From NCBI RefSeq assembly GCF_039614725.1, contig NZ_CP154859.1:3534001-3598000 (forward strand): a stretch of 64,000 nt of DNA. Direction: 5' to 3'. Shown in pieces: positions 1 to 9,679 of this stretch; the stretch's first letter is position 1; every line of letters starts with the position of its first letter. Source of the DNA: Thauera sp. JM12B12. GTDB taxonomy: Bacteria; Pseudomonadota; Gammaproteobacteria; Burkholderiales; Rhodocyclaceae. The notes below the pieces were generated by a model. It did no database searches and had not been told where the DNA came from. It saw only the letters and a program-made list of their open reading frames with translations. Both the position numbers and the translations under genes were made by a program.

Positions 1-265
1 AGCCGAGCTGGGGCGGAATGGTGAGCTTGCGCTTGCCGCCTTCCTGCATGCCCTGCACGCCCTCGTCCCAGCCGCGGATCACGTGGCCGGCACCGAGCGG
101 GAAGGCGAAGGGGTCGTTGCGGTCCTTGCTCGAGTCGAACTTGCGCCCGTCGGTGAGCCAGCCGGTGTAATGCACCGACACCATGCGGCCCGCGACCGCG
201 GTGTCGCCGCTGCCGACCTCGAGGTCCTCGATCACGAGTCCGCTGGCGGTGGTGGTCTGGGTCAT
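1..265 (-). CDS. FKBP-type peptidyl-prolyl cis-trans isomerase, N-terminal part
   Basis: This gene runs off the left edge, so only its first 88 codons are visible, starting from the ATG at 265. The product begins [18 protein letters not shown] and carries FKBP-fold signatures: [18 protein letters not shown], then [18 protein letters not shown] and the start of [13 protein letters not shown]. These residues form the rapamycin/proline-binding pocket of small cytoplasmic FKBPs of about 110-115 residues. No signal peptide is present. It should isomerise Xaa-Pro bonds during protein folding. It lies 36 bases downstream of msrA on the same strand, so both may share a transcript and a protein-repair role. 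The family is clear; the partner and substrate are not known. Confidence 0.9.
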   Translation of the reverse strand, partial: MTQTTTASGLVIEDLEVGSGDTAVAGRMVSVHYTGWLTDGRKFDSSKDRNDPFAFPLGAGHVIRGWDEGVQGMQEGGKRKLTIPPQLG

Positions 266-301
266 GCCGTTCTCCTGCCTTGATGATTGAAAGTCGGCAT
301 T

Positions 302-871
302 CTAACCCTTGCTCCCCGGCACGCGCCGCACGCCGAAGCGGCTGCGGAACTTGGCGATCTTCGGCGCCACCACGTACTGGCAGTAGGGCTGATCGCTGTT
401 GTTGACGTAGTAGTCGTGATGCTCGGGCTCGGCCGCCCAGAAGGTCGGCGCGCGCTCGACGCGGGTGACGATGGCCTTCGGGAAGACGCGTTGCTCGCCC
501 AGTTCCTCGATCAGGTCGAGCGCGGTGCGAAGCTGGGCATCGCTGGTGACGAAGATCACCGAGCGGTACTGCGGCCCGACGTCGTTGCCCTGGCGGTCCA
601 CCGTGGTGGGGTCGTGGATGGTGAAGAAGATCTCGAGCAACTCGCGGTAGCTGACCCGCGCCGGATCGAACACGACCTTCACGACCTCGGCATGGCCGGT
701 GCCGCCGGTGCACACCTGGCGGTAGGTGGGCGCGTCGACATGACCGCCGCAATAGCCGGACACGACCTCCTCGACGCCATCGACGAGGTCGAACACCGCC
801 TCCAGGCACCAGAAGCAGCCACCGCCAAGGATGGCGGTGTCGAGGGTTTGATCGGTCTTGTTCTCGTTCAT
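302..871 (-). CDS. msrA: Peptide-methionine (S)-S-oxide reductase MsrA
   Basis: This 189-residue protein reduces the S-epimer of methionine sulfoxide in proteins, using thioredoxin-derived electrons. The catalytic motif GGGCFWC is at residues 16-22, with Cys19 as the nucleophile. Family blocks GYCGGH, PTYRQVCTGGTGHAE and IHDPTT follow in the usual order. The C-terminal part contains AEPEHHDYY, and no MsrB domain is fused. There is no signal peptide, so it should act in the cytoplasm. It starts about 100 bases downstream of the tamB stop and is followed by the FKBP isomerase gene. No clear separate promoter was seen in the gap. Confidence 0.96.
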   Translation of the reverse strand: MNENKTDQTLDTAILGGGCFWCLEAVFDLVDGVEEVVSGYCGGHVDAPTYRQVCTGGTGHAEVVKVVFDPARVSYRELLEIFFTIHDPTTVDRQGNDVGPQYRSVIFVTSDAQLRTALDLIEELGEQRVFPKAIVTRVERAPTFWAAEPEHHDYYVNNSDQPYCQYVVAPKIAKFRSRFGVRRVPGSKG

Positions 872-973
872 TTACGGACTCCATCAGGGGGTGGGTATTC
901 ATCTCGGCAGACCGCCGGGCGCGCGATTCATTCCCGCGCCGCCAGGACGTTCTTCCGGCCTGCCGCGCCGGCG

Positions 974-3900
974 TCAGCGGAAGGAAAAGCCGTAGTGCAC
1001 ATCGAGCGCGGTATCGGTGCCGCCGCGCGCGATCACCGACATGCGGCGCGAGATCTGGTAGGTGAGCTTCACCAGGGTGGCCGCACCACCGAGGCTCTGC
1101 TCGAAGGACAGGAAGAGGTCCGGTCCCAGGCGCTTGCCCAGGCTCAGCACCTGGCCCGACACCGAGGGACCGCTGGCGACCGTCGAGCCGCTGCCGAGCA
1201 CCCGGCTGCTGGCGGCGCGGCTGGTGCTGTTCAACTCGCCCTGGCCGAAGGAGAAGGAATCGAAGCCCAGGCTGCGCGACAGCTCCTCGGTCATGCCGCC
1301 GCCCGGACCGCCGAGCAGCCCCGCCGCAGCCGGCAGCAGCAGGCCGAGGTCGGCGCCGGAGCCGGCATCCGGCGCGCGACCGAGCACGATCCACGACAGC
1401 TTGGCCGGATCGGGCACGTTGGGCTCGGACACCAGGCGGATCTGCGGACGCTTGGCACTGCCGGTGACCGCAACGCCAGCCTCGACCTCGAGCCCCTTGC
1501 GCAATGCGACGATATTGAGCCCGGGCGCATCGAGCGCCCCCTGGAAATTGACCACCCCGCGCTCGATCGAAAGGCTCTGCCCGTAGCCGCGATAGCTACC
1601 GCCCACGGTGGAAATCGTGCCCACCGCCGACAACGGCCTGCCAGGCTGCAGGCGGATGCGCAGGTCGCCGGCAAGGCGCGTCTCCAGCCCGAGGGCGGAC
1701 AGGTAGAGCGCGTCCCCCAGGCTCACGCGCACGTCCGCAGTCACCGCGAAGCCGCCCTCGCCCGCGGCCGCTTCCTGACGGCCGAGCACGACGACGTCGT
1801 CGGACAGGCTGGGCGGCGGCGACTCGGCGAACTCGATGTAGCCGGCGTCGGCGCGGAACTCGGCATCGAGCGCGAGCGAGCTCCAGGTGCTGCGCGCGCT
1901 GCCTGCGCCGGACACCAGCATCCAGCGGTCGTCGCGCTGCAGCAGCGGCAGGCGGTCGGCATCGAAGCGGAAGCTGCCCTCCCCGCTCGCCAGCGCCACC
2001 GCTCCGCGCGCGGTGAAGCGCCCCGGGGTCGCGGTGAGGCGGTCGAAGGGGATACGGTTCTCGCGCGGACGCACACGATTGGTGGACACGAACTCGAGGC
2101 GCTCGAGGCGCAGGCTGTCACTGTCGAAGTCGAGGTCGAGCTCACCGCCGGCGAGGATCAGGCCCTGGTCGATGAGCGTGAAGCCGAGCGCGCGCCCCTC
2201 GATGCGGCCGCTGGCGCGCGGCGCGGCAAGCGTGCCGCCGATGCCGACGCGGCCGGAGACCCGTCCCGCGGTTTCGATGTTCTCGCGCGCCAGCCGGCCT
2301 AGCCAGGTGATCGAGGGCATGTCGAGCCGGGCCGAGCCACCGAGCGCCGTCTCGGGCGGCACGCGCCACACGCCATCGGCGCCACGGCGCGCGCGCAGCC
2401 CGACCTCGCCCTGCACGCTGCCGAACTCGCGCCCGCGCGCGTCGAGGCTGAGCGTCAGCCGGTCGCCGCGCGCGTCGAGTACCGCCTCCAGGGTCTCCAG
2501 GCCGAGCCGGGTGCGGAGCTCGCCCTCGACGCTGAGGTCGCCGGTCTCGCGGAACACCCTCGCCTCGCCCTGCAGCGTGCGGCCCACGGACAGGTCCCAG
2601 CGCGCGCCGAGGGTGAGCGGATCGGCGTTGCGGCGCGGCCGACCGTCGCGCCGCTTCGGCTCGAGATCGAGCACGAGCCCGCTGAGATCGCCGCGCAGCA
2701 CGCTCTGGGTCGGCGACCACGCCGTCTCCTGCAGGCGGATGCGGCCCTTGTCGCCGGCATTGAGCTCGGCCGCGCCCAGGCGCACGCCATCGGGCGCGAG
2801 CTCGAGCGTTGCCGGCGCGACCAGGCGCGCGACGAAGCGCCCGGCGCTCTCGAGTGCGGCGAGCTGGCCACGCCAGCGCGCGGAATCGCCCGCCGCCATC
2901 CCGCCCTGCAGCACGAGGCGCAGCGCGTCGGCGACGCCCTGCTGCTCGGGCGTGGCGGCGCTGAGCTCGAGCCGATGCTGCGCGCGCGTGCCCTCGGCGC
3001 TCAATCGCGCGCTGGCAAGCCAGTCGGCCTGAACCTTGCCGTCGGCGTCACGCCCTGCGGGCCCGAGGCCGGACAGGCCGAGCGCCAGCGTGAACGGCCC
3101 GTCCATGCCGGCGTCGAGCCGGGCACTGCCGTTGACGCCGGCCAGCCGCACTGCGCCGGGCAGGCTCAGACCTTCGCCGAAGAACTGAAGCGCGCCGTTC
3201 GGCGCCTCCAGCGTCCCGCCGACCCGCCCCTCGGCGCCCGCGCGGCCAGCCAGGCCGAAACCGATCGCCGACAGTTTCGGTGCGTCCAGGCGCACGGCAA
3301 GGCTGTCGCTCGCAGCGCCGAGTGCGCCGCTCGCTTCGAGCGCGTTGCCCGCCACACTCAGGGCGAGGCGCAGCTCGGGCAGGCGCTGGCCTTCGAGACG
3401 CACGCGACCATCGCCACTGAGCGGCAGGCCTTCGAGCACACTGTCCGGGATGCGGAAATCGACCGTGGCCCGTTGTGGCAGCCCCGTGGGCGGCAGCGTG
3501 GCGTCGGCTTTCAGATCGAGGTTCAGGCGCGCGGACGGCGCCGTGGGGACGAGCGCACGCGGATCCACGTCGCGTAGCCGGGCGTCGAGGACCAGGCGCC
3601 GGCGCGGCGTGGGGCCGGCCTCGTCCCCGCCTGCATCCGCCGCGGACCCGGTCGCGGCCTCCACCGCAAGCACCGCCACCGTCGCCTCGGCCTCGATGCG
3701 CGCGCGTCCCGCCTCGAGGCCGACGCGCACCTGCTGACGCAGCGCGTCGGCCTCGGCGTCGACGCGCCCGGCGACGATCTGGCGCGGCAGGCGGGTGTCG
3801 AGCTGCCGGGTGTCGATGCCGACGAGTTCGAGAGCGGCGACGAGCTGACCGAAGCCGGGAGCGGTCGTCACCTTCTCCGAAGGCTCCTCGCCGCCGTCTG

Positions 3901-5200
3901 CTGCACCGTCGCCCGCCGCCGCTGCATCGACCGGCGGCGACGCTGCGGAGGTGGCCTGCGGCGGACGCCAGGCGATGCGGCCGTCGATGCGCCCCTCGCC
4001 CGGCAGTCGGATCGCGAGCGCGTCGAGCGCGACCTCTCCGCTGCGCCAGTCGAGCACGGCAGAGAGCGCCTGCAGCGGGATGCCGCTGGCGTCCACGGCC
4101 GCCGGGCGGCTGTTGGTCAGGCGCACCGGGCCGGTGAGCAGGCCGTCATGGGCTGTCGGTGCCGCAAGCTCGGCCTGCAGGCTGAGGGCTGCCTGCGGGG
4201 CGCCGGCAAGGAAGATGGCAGGATCGAAGTCGCCTGCGTCGATCTTCAAGCGGCGTAGCGGGTTAGGCGCGAAGCTTGCGGCCTCGGCCACCACCTGCAC
4301 CTGCGTGCCCGCAAGCTGGCCCTCGGCCTGCAGGCGCGGCTCGAGCAGGGTGTTGGCCAGGCCAATTTTCAACGCCAGGGGATGGGCTTCGATGACGCCC
4401 TCCAAACTGCCCTCGCCGCTGAGCGGGAAAGGCGAGGCGCCATCGAGCGCCAGCGCCACTTTCGCCTTGCCCTGCGGCAGATCGAGCGTGAGCGCGCGCA
4501 GGCGATGATGACGGCCGTCGCTGTCGAGCGCGGCCTCGAGCGCGGAGAACACCACACCCTGCTCCGCGGCCACCTCGGTCACCGCCTCGGCGGCGATCGC
4601 CGGGTCGGTGACGGCCGCCTCGGCGCGCTCCACGGCCTCGGCCGCAGCCGACAGCGCGTCCCGCCCATGCTGCGCGGCGGGCAGGTCGCGCATCGCGAAC
4701 ACGCCCACCGCGAGCCGCGTCAGCTCGACCGCCACCGGCAGCTCGAGCGATGCGGGCGCGCTCGGCGGCGCGGCCTCCGGCGCGTCCTCGGCCACCGTCT
4801 GGGCGAGCCGCACGCGGGCCGCGCTCAGCTCGTCGATATGGACCCGGCCCTGCAGCAGCGCGCCCGGCCGCCAGGCCAAGGCGAACTGGTGCAGCTCGAG
4901 CTCGAGATCGGTCGTGCGCCAGGCAATCGTGTCGGCCTGGAAACCGCCGAGCACGCGCCCGCGTGCCCCCTCCGCCTGCAGCGCGCCGCCGGTCGCGCGC
5001 TCGGCGAGCGCCAGGCCGGCATCGAGTCCGGACTGCGTGCCGAGCAACCAGGCGCTGGCGCCAACCAGCGTCGCCACCGGCAAGGCCACCCCCCAGCCCA
5101 GCCAACGCAGCCAGCGCCGCCGGGGAGGCGTCTCGGGCGAGCGTCGGGGCGCGGCGGCCGGGGGCGCATCGCGGTCGAGGCCGGCGGGCTGCTCAGGCAT
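974..5200 (-). CDS. tamB: Translocation and assembly module subunit TamB (DUF490/AsmA-like)
   Basis: This 1408-residue protein matches TamB, the inner-membrane-anchored periplasmic bridge linked to outer-membrane protein insertion and to phospholipid transport between the membranes. After a Pro/Arg-rich cytosolic start there is one membrane anchor at about residues 30-55 (WLGWGVALPVATLVGASAWL). A very long region of repeated beta-strand segments rich in LxLxA patterns follows. The C-terminal DUF490 domain contains GSYRGYGQSLSIERGVVNFQ, PKLSWIVLGR-like sequence and a terminal ...DVHYGFSFR strand. It lies 60 bases downstream of trpC on the same strand. The usual partner gene tamA is not beside it. 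Confidence 0.9.
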   Translation of the reverse strand: MPEQPAGLDRDAPPAAAPRRSPETPPRRRWLRWLGWGVALPVATLVGASAWLLGTQSGLDAGLALAERATGGALQAEGARGRVLGGFQADTIAWRTTDLELELHQFALAWRPGALLQGRVHIDELSAARVRLAQTVAEDAPEAAPPSAPASLELPVAVELTRLAVGVFAMRDLPAAQHGRDALSAAAEAVERAEAAVTDPAIAAEAVTEVAAEQGVVFSALEAALDSDGRHHRLRALTLDLPQGKAKVALALDGASPFPLSGEGSLEGVIEAHPLALKIGLANTLLEPRLQAEGQLAGTQVQVVAEAASFAPNPLRRLKIDAGDFDPAIFLAGAPQAALSLQAELAAPTAHDGLLTGPVRLTNSRPAAVDASGIPLQALSAVLDWRSGEVALDALAIRLPGEGRIDGRIAWRPPQATSAASPPVDAAAAGDGAADGGEEPSEKVTTAPGFGQLVAALELVGIDTRQLDTRLPRQIVAGRVDAEADALRQQVRVGLEAGRARIEAEATVAVLAVEAATGSAADAGGDEAGPTPRRRLVLDARLRDVDPRALVPTAPSARLNLDLKADATLPPTGLPQRATVDFRIPDSVLEGLPLSGDGRVRLEGQRLPELRLALSVAGNALEASGALGAASDSLAVRLDAPKLSAIGFGLAGRAGAEGRVGGTLEAPNGALQFFGEGLSLPGAVRLAGVNGSARLDAGMDGPFTLALGLSGLGPAGRDADGKVQADWLASARLSAEGTRAQHRLELSAATPEQQGVADALRLVLQGGMAAGDSARWRGQLAALESAGRFVARLVAPATLELAPDGVRLGAAELNAGDKGRIRLQETAWSPTQSVLRGDLSGLVLDLEPKRRDGRPRRNADPLTLGARWDLSVGRTLQGEARVFRETGDLSVEGELRTRLGLETLEAVLDARGDRLTLSLDARGREFGSVQGEVGLRARRGADGVWRVPPETALGGSARLDMPSITWLGRLARENIETAGRVSGRVGIGGTLAAPRASGRIEGRALGFTLIDQGLILAGGELDLDFDSDSLRLERLEFVSTNRVRPRENRIPFDRLTATPGRFTARGAVALASGEGSFRFDADRLPLLQRDDRWMLVSGAGSARSTWSSLALDAEFRADAGYIEFAESPPPSLSDDVVVLGRQEAAAGEGGFAVTADVRVSLGDALYLSALGLETRLAGDLRIRLQPGRPLSAVGTISTVGGSYRGYGQSLSIERGVVNFQGALDAPGLNIVALRKGLEVEAGVAVTGSAKRPQIRLVSEPNVPDPAKLSWIVLGRAPDAGSGADLGLLLPAAAGLLGGPGGGMTEELSRSLGFDSFSFGQGELNSTSRAASSRVLGSGSTVASGPSVSGQVLSLGKRLGPDLFLSFEQSLGGAATLVKLTYQISRRMSVIARGGTDTALDVHYGFSFR

Positions 5201-5260
5201 CGTATCCGCTCAACTGAAGCGTCCGGCCCGCGGACACTGCAAGCTCATCGGCGGGCGTCC

Positions 5261-6061
5261 TCAGCCGCCGAACAGCGCCTGCAGCTCGGCGCCGGGGTCG
5301 GGCGCGCGCATGAAGGCCTCGCCGACGAGGAAGGTGTGCACATCATGGTCGCGCATGAGGGCGACGTCCTGCGCCTGCAGGATGCCGGACTCGGTGACCA
5401 CGATGCGCCCGCCCGGCCCGCTGACGATCCGTGGCAGCAGGTCGAGCGTGGTCTGCAGCGAGACCTCGAAGGTGCGCAGGTTGCGGTTGTTGATGCCGAT
5501 CAGCGGGGTCTGCAGCTGCAGGGCCTGCTCGAGCTCGGCGCCGTCATGAACCTCCACCAGGACCGCCATGCCGAGCGCGATGGCCAGCTGCTCCATGTCG
5601 CGCATCTGCGCCAGATCCAGGCAGGCGGCAATGAGCAGGATGGCGTCGGCGCCCATCGCGCGCGCTTCGAACACCTGGTAGGCGTCGATCAGGAAGTCCT
5701 TGCGCAGCACCGGCAGGTGGCAGGCTGCACGCGCTGCCTGCAGGTATTCCGGGGCGCCCTGGAAGAACGGACGGTCGGTGAGCACCGACAGGCAGGCCGC
5801 GCCCGCGCGCTCGTAGGCGACGGCGATCTCGGCGGGGTGGAAGTCGGCACGGATCACGCCCTTGGAGGGACTGGCCTTCTTGATCTCGGCAATCACCGCG
5901 GCACGGCCCGCCACATGCTTGGCGCGAAGCGCGCCGACGAAATCGCGCGCCGGCGGCTGCGCCTCGGCCTGCGCGCGCAGCACCGGCTGCGGCAGCTCGG
6001 CGCGCGCGGCGGCGACCTCCTGCTCCTTGACCGCGCAGATCTTCTGCAGGATGTCGCTCAT
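5261..6061 (-). CDS. trpC: Indole-3-glycerol phosphate synthase TrpC
   Basis: This enzyme converts carboxyphenylamino-deoxyribulose 5-phosphate to indole-3-glycerol phosphate in tryptophan synthesis. The 266-residue TIM-barrel protein begins [16 protein letters not shown]. It shows the family catalytic segment [16 protein letters not shown], then [27 protein letters not shown] and IVVTESGI. The ATG at 6061 overlaps the trpD stop codon as ATGA, which supports translational coupling. A longer upstream reading in this frame runs through trpD and is not real. It is monofunctional, with no trpF fusion, and is the last trp gene of this run; tamB follows. Confidence 0.97.
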   Translation of the reverse strand: MSDILQKICAVKEQEVAAARAELPQPVLRAQAEAQPPARDFVGALRAKHVAGRAAVIAEIKKASPSKGVIRADFHPAEIAVAYERAGAACLSVLTDRPFFQGAPEYLQAARAACHLPVLRKDFLIDAYQVFEARAMGADAILLIAACLDLAQMRDMEQLAIALGMAVLVEVHDGAELEQALQLQTPLIGINNRNLRTFEVSLQTTLDLLPRIVSGPGGRIVVTESGILQAQDVALMRDHDVHTFLVGEAFMRAPDPGAELQALFGG

Positions 6062-7101
6062 TTGCCGCTCCGGAACTGCTGGGTGAAGCGCACGAAGGCG
6101 TCGAGCCCGGCGCGCGCCGCGCCGCTCTCGATGGCCTCGCGCGCACGCATGATGCCGGCGCCGATGGTATCCACCAGATTGGCGGTGTACAGCGCCACGC
6201 CGGCGTTGAAGACGACGATCTCGCGTGCCGGCCCGGCCTGGTTCTCGAGCACGCCGAGCAGCACCGCGCGCGACTCGGCGACGTCCTCGACGCGCAGGTT
6301 GCGGCTCCCCGCCATGGCGAGACCGAAATCCTCGGGATGGATCTCGTACTCGGTGACCTTGTTGTCCTTGAGCTCGCCGACCAGCGTCGTGCCGCCGAGG
6401 CTGACCTCGTCCATGCCGTCCAGGCCATGCACCACGAGCACGTGGTTGGCGCCCAGGCGCTGCATCACGCGCGCCTGGATGCCGACCAGGTCGGGGTGGA
6501 ACACGCCCATCAGCGTGTTGGGCGCACCGGCCGGATTGGTGAGCGGGCCGAGGATGTTGAAGATGGTGCGCACGCCCATCTCGCGTCGCACGGGGGCGAC
6601 GTTCTTCATCGCGCTGTGGTGCGCCGGGGCGTACATGAAGCCGATGCCGGTGGCCTCGATGCACTCGGCGATCTGCTGCGGCGTGAGGTCCAGGTTGACG
6701 CCGAGCGCCTCGAGCACGTCGGCCGCGCCGGACTTGGACGACACGCTGCGACCGCCGTGCTTGGCCACGCGCGCACCGGCCGCGGCGGCCACGAAGATGG
6801 TGGCGGTGGAGATGTTGAAGGTGTGTGCGCCGTCGCCGCCGGTGCCCACGACGTCCAGGAAATGGTCGTGCGGCGGCTGCACCACCACCTTGGTCGACAG
6901 CTCGCGCATCACGGTGGCGGCAGCGGTGATCTCGCCGACGGTTTCCTTCTTGACGCGCAGACCGGTGAGGATGGCGGCGGTCATCACCGGCGAGATCTCG
7001 CCGGCCATGATCTGGCGCATCAGCGACAGCATCTCGTCGTAGAAGATCTCGCGGTGCTCGATCGTGCGTTGCAGGGCTTGCTGGGGAGTGATCGTGGTCA
7101 T
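6058..7101 (-). CDS. trpD: Anthranilate phosphoribosyltransferase TrpD
   Basis: This 347-residue protein transfers phosphoribosyl from PRPP to anthranilate, the second step of tryptophan synthesis. The PRPP-binding loop [15 protein letters not shown] is present, as are [21 protein letters not shown] and [13 protein letters not shown], all diagnostic of the family. It is a stand-alone TrpD; the glutaminase TrpG is a separate gene ending 21 bases upstream. Its stop overlaps the trpC start. The order trpE-trpG-trpD-trpC on one strand matches the usual betaproteobacterial trp cluster. Confidence 0.97.
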   Translation of the reverse strand: MTTITPQQALQRTIEHREIFYDEMLSLMRQIMAGEISPVMTAAILTGLRVKKETVGEITAAATVMRELSTKVVVQPPHDHFLDVVGTGGDGAHTFNISTATIFVAAAAGARVAKHGGRSVSSKSGAADVLEALGVNLDLTPQQIAECIEATGIGFMYAPAHHSAMKNVAPVRREMGVRTIFNILGPLTNPAGAPNTLMGVFHPDLVGIQARVMQRLGANHVLVVHGLDGMDEVSLGGTTLVGELKDNKVTEYEIHPEDFGLAMAGSRNLRVEDVAESRAVLLGVLENQAGPAREIVVFNAGVALYTANLVDTIGAGIMRAREAIESGAARAGLDAFVRFTQQFRSGK

Positions 7102-7122
7102 GTTCGTCTCGCAGCGTTCGAT

Positions 7123-7716
7123 TCAGGCAGCCGCAGGCGCGGCGGCGCGACGGTCGAGGAAGTTCTTCAGCAGCGCGTGGCCGCACTCGGTGAGGATCGA
7201 CTCGGGGTGGAACTGCACGCCTTCGACGTCCAGCGTCCGGTGGCGCACGCCCATGATCTCGTTGTCGTCGGTCCACGCCGTCACTTCCAGACAGTCGGGC
7301 AGGCTGGAACGTTCGATGGCCAGCGAATGGTAGCGGGTGCAGGTGAGCGGATTGGGCAGGCCACGGAACACGCCGGCGTCGAGGTGATGCACCGGCGAGG
7401 TCTTGCCGTGCATCAGCTTCTGCGCGTGCACGATGCGCCCGCCGAAGGCCGCGCCGATGCTCTGGTGACCGAGGCAGACGCCGAGGATGGGCAGCTTGCC
7501 GGCGAAGGCCTTGATCGCCGGCACCGAGATGCCGGCCTCGGCCGGCGAGCACGGCCCGGGCGAGATGACGAGGTGGTCGGGGGCGAGGCGCTCGATCTGG
7601 TCGAGGGTGATCTCATCGTTGCGGAAAACCTTCACCTGGGCACCGAGCTCGCCGAAGTACTGCACGAGGTTGTAGGTGAAGCTGTCGTAGTTGTCGATCA
7701 TCAGCAGCATGGTCAT
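7123..7716 (-). CDS. trpG: Anthranilate synthase glutaminase component TrpG
   Basis: This 197-residue class I glutamine amidotransferase supplies ammonia to TrpE for anthranilate formation. The triad motifs are visible: the nucleophile elbow [10 protein letters not shown] and the His/Glu pair in [11 protein letters not shown]. The start [18 protein letters not shown] is typical of the family. An ATG two codons downstream, giving MLLMIDNYD, is an equally possible start. It lies directly upstream of trpD. It is separated from trpE by about 205 bases carrying a REP-type palindrome pair. Similar proteins can also serve para-aminobenzoate synthesis, but the neighbourhood favours tryptophan. Confidence 0.96.
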   Translation of the reverse strand: MTMLLMIDNYDSFTYNLVQYFGELGAQVKVFRNDEITLDQIERLAPDHLVISPGPCSPAEAGISVPAIKAFAGKLPILGVCLGHQSIGAAFGGRIVHAQKLMHGKTSPVHHLDAGVFRGLPNPLTCTRYHSLAIERSSLPDCLEVTAWTDDNEIMGVRHRTLDVEGVQFHPESILTECGHALLKNFLDRRAAAPAAA

Positions 7717-7802
7717 TCCCTTCGCGAGGACCGGCGGCGATCGGGCCGGCTTCGCCTGGATTCAGATTTCGAGGGTACGCAGGGCGCCTGCGGCACCGAG
7801 GC

Positions 7803-7873
7803 TGTGGGCGCGGGCTGGCCCGCGAACGTCGGTGACCCTGCCGCAGTTTTCGCGGGCAAGCCCGCTCCCACGG
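7803..7873. repeat. REP-type inverted palindrome pair between trpE and trpG
   Basis: Two copies of a palindromic unit lie head to head. The first, at 7803-7828, is slightly degenerate. The second, at 7847-7873, is its inverted copy and is close to the consensus GAGCGGGCTTGCCCGCGAA seen elsewhere in this window. The pair can fold into two adjacent hairpins in the trpE-trpG intercistronic RNA. Like enterobacterial and pseudomonad REP/BIME elements, it could slow 3' decay or reduce readthrough; that is inference from the family. Confidence 0.85.
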
Positions 7874-7921
7874 TGGGCAGCAACACAGCCAGCGATCCGC
7901 GCGCCCTCGCCCGCATGTCGC

Positions 7922-9394
7922 TCAGGCCCGCGTGTCCAGCCCGCCTTCGGCCATCTCGGCGGCGCGCAGCATGGCGCGGGCCTTGCTTTGCGTCTCCTGC
8001 CATTCGGCGTCGGGGTCGGAGTCGGCGACGATGCCGGCGCCGGCCTGGACGTGGATCTGGCCGTCCTTGAGCACCGCGGTGCGGATCGCGATCGCGAGGT
8101 CCATGTCGCCATGAAAGCCGAGATAACCGACCGCGCCGGCATAGACGCCGCGCTTGACCGGCTCGAGCTCGTCGATGATCTCCATCGCCCGCACCTTGGG
8201 CGCGCCCGAAACCGTGCCGGCCGGAAAGGTGGCGCGCAGCACGGCGAGCGCGTTGAGGCCTTCCTTGAGCTTGCCCTCGACGTTGGAGACGATGTGCATC
8301 ACGTGCGAGTAGCGCTCGATGGTGAAGCGCTCGGTGACCTTCACCGTACCGGTCTCGGACACCCGGCCGGCGTCGTTGCGGCCGAGGTCGAGCAGCTGCA
8401 GGTGCTCGGCGCGCTCCTTCTCGTCGGCGAGCAGCTCCTTCTCGAGCGCGAGGTCCTCGGCCACCGTGGCGCCGCGCTTGCGGGTGCCGGCGATCGGGCG
8501 CACGGTGACGACGTCGTCCTCGAGCCGGGTGAGGATCTCGGGCGAGGCGCCGACGACGTGGAAGTCCTCGAAGTTGAAATAGAACATGTAGGGCGAGGGA
8601 TTGAGCGAGCGGATCGCGCGGTACAGCGCCATCGGGCTGGCGGCGTAGGGCTTGCTCATGCGCTGCGACAGCACCACCTGCATGACGTCGCCGTCGACGA
8701 TGTACTGCTTGGCGCGGCGCACCGCGTCCTTGAAGGCCTCCTCGCCGAAGCTCGACACCGGCGGCGCGGACTCGGCGCGCGTCTCCTCGGGGATCTGCAC
8801 CGGCGCGCGCAGGCGGGCGAGCAGCTCGCGCAGGCGCTTCTGCGCGCGCTTGTACGCACCGGGAACCTCGGGCTCGGCATAGACCACCAGGGTGAGCTTG
8901 CCGCTGAGGTTGTCGACGATCGCGACTTCTTCGGAGAGCAGCAGCAGGATGTCGGGCGTGCCCAGGGTGTCGGGCTTCTCGGTCTGCGCCAGCTTGGGCT
9001 CGATGTAGCGCACCGTGTCGTAGCCGAAGCAGCCCACCAGGCCGCCGGCGAAGCGCGGCAGGTGCTCGCGCGGCGGCACCTTGATGCGGTTCATGAACTC
9101 GGCGACGAAGTTGAGCGGATCGCCGTAGTCGCGGCGCTCGACCAGGCGGTTGCCGGTGAGCAGCAGCGCCGAGCGCTGATAGACCTCGATGCGCGTGGGC
9201 GAGGACAGCCCGATGAAGGAGTAGCGCCCGAAGCGCTCGCCGCCCTGCACCGACTCGAGCAGGTAGGTGTAGGGCTCGTTGGCGAGCTTCAGGTAGATCG
9301 ACAGCGGGGTGTCGAGATCGGCGAAGGTCTCGAGGGTGAGCGGAATACGGTTGTAGCCCTCGGCGGCGAGGGCGTTGAATTCGTGTTCGAGCAT
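7922..9394 (-). CDS. trpE: Anthranilate synthase component I TrpE
   Basis: This 490-residue protein makes anthranilate from chorismate with TrpG. I chose the ATG at 9394 ([19 protein letters not shown]) because the family start aligns there and a GTGGAG ribosome site precedes it; a longer reading exists upstream. The tryptophan feedback site appears as [17 protein letters not shown]. The chorismate-binding core includes [40 protein letters not shown], and [20 protein letters not shown] near the C-terminus. A Trp-rich mini-ORF lies about 100 bases upstream, suggesting control by attenuation. Confidence 0.97.
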   Translation of the reverse strand: MLEHEFNALAAEGYNRIPLTLETFADLDTPLSIYLKLANEPYTYLLESVQGGERFGRYSFIGLSSPTRIEVYQRSALLLTGNRLVERRDYGDPLNFVAEFMNRIKVPPREHLPRFAGGLVGCFGYDTVRYIEPKLAQTEKPDTLGTPDILLLLSEEVAIVDNLSGKLTLVVYAEPEVPGAYKRAQKRLRELLARLRAPVQIPEETRAESAPPVSSFGEEAFKDAVRRAKQYIVDGDVMQVVLSQRMSKPYAASPMALYRAIRSLNPSPYMFYFNFEDFHVVGASPEILTRLEDDVVTVRPIAGTRKRGATVAEDLALEKELLADEKERAEHLQLLDLGRNDAGRVSETGTVKVTERFTIERYSHVMHIVSNVEGKLKEGLNALAVLRATFPAGTVSGAPKVRAMEIIDELEPVKRGVYAGAVGYLGFHGDMDLAIAIRTAVLKDGQIHVQAGAGIVADSDPDAEWQETQSKARAMLRAAEMAEGGLDTRA

Positions 9395-9471
9395 GGGGAC
9401 TCCACGGACAGCGGGTGAATCGGGGCGGCTTGCAGCAGACGGGGCAGGCGGAGGTGCGTTCGCAGCCATCC

Positions 9472-9505
9472 GGGCCCCGCGAAGGGGGATCGCGTTCAGT
9501 GGCCC
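9472..9505 (-). promoter_or_regulatory. Possible attenuator stems between the Trp-rich mini-ORF and trpE
   Basis: Read on the minus strand, the end of the mini-ORF contains GGGCC (9501-9505). It can pair with GGCCC just downstream (9472-9476). A competing stem joins CCCC (9485-9488) to GGGG (9475-9478). The two stems share bases and exclude each other, as in attenuators. No U-run follows the second stem, so classical intrinsic termination is not evident. Control could act through Rho or the trpE ribosome site. Confidence 0.3.
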
Positions 9506-9585
9506 AGAGGCCAGCGCCAGCCGCTCCGCCAGCCCAGCTGGACGGAGGAGAAGGCGGCGAGGAAGCGATCCCGTTGTGCGCGCAT
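9496..9585 (-). CDS. Candidate trp leader peptide (TrpL-like)
   Basis: The 285 bases between gph and trpE contain a 29-codon ORF on the trpE strand, starting with ATG at 9585 and ending with TGA at 9496-9498. Trp codons occur at positions 19, 23 and 25, in the segment GWRSGWRW. That density is very unusual for random sequence, although TGG is not rare in GC-rich DNA. The position about 100 bases before trpE is where attenuation leader peptides lie. There is no good Shine-Dalgarno before the ATG, which is preceded by GTG. It is therefore a candidate, not a proven gene. Confidence 0.5.
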   Translation of the reverse strand: MRAQRDRFLAAFSSVQLGWRSGWRWPLGH

Positions 9586-9679
9586 CACGATGTCGGTCTG
9601 TGGTGGAGGATGAACGGCGGACGTGCCCTGGCGGTGCCCGGACAGCCCTGAGAGACAAGCTGGCGGACGGCGTCCGCGG

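Noticed and set aside
4382..7042. An 886-codon plus-strand frame
   Set aside because: It is antisense to tamB, trpC and trpD and has no domain pattern.
9415..9651. A 78-codon plus-strand frame in the gph-trpE gap
   Set aside because: It has no family pattern or ribosome site and runs opposite the Trp-rich leader ORF; the minus-strand reading explains the gap better.
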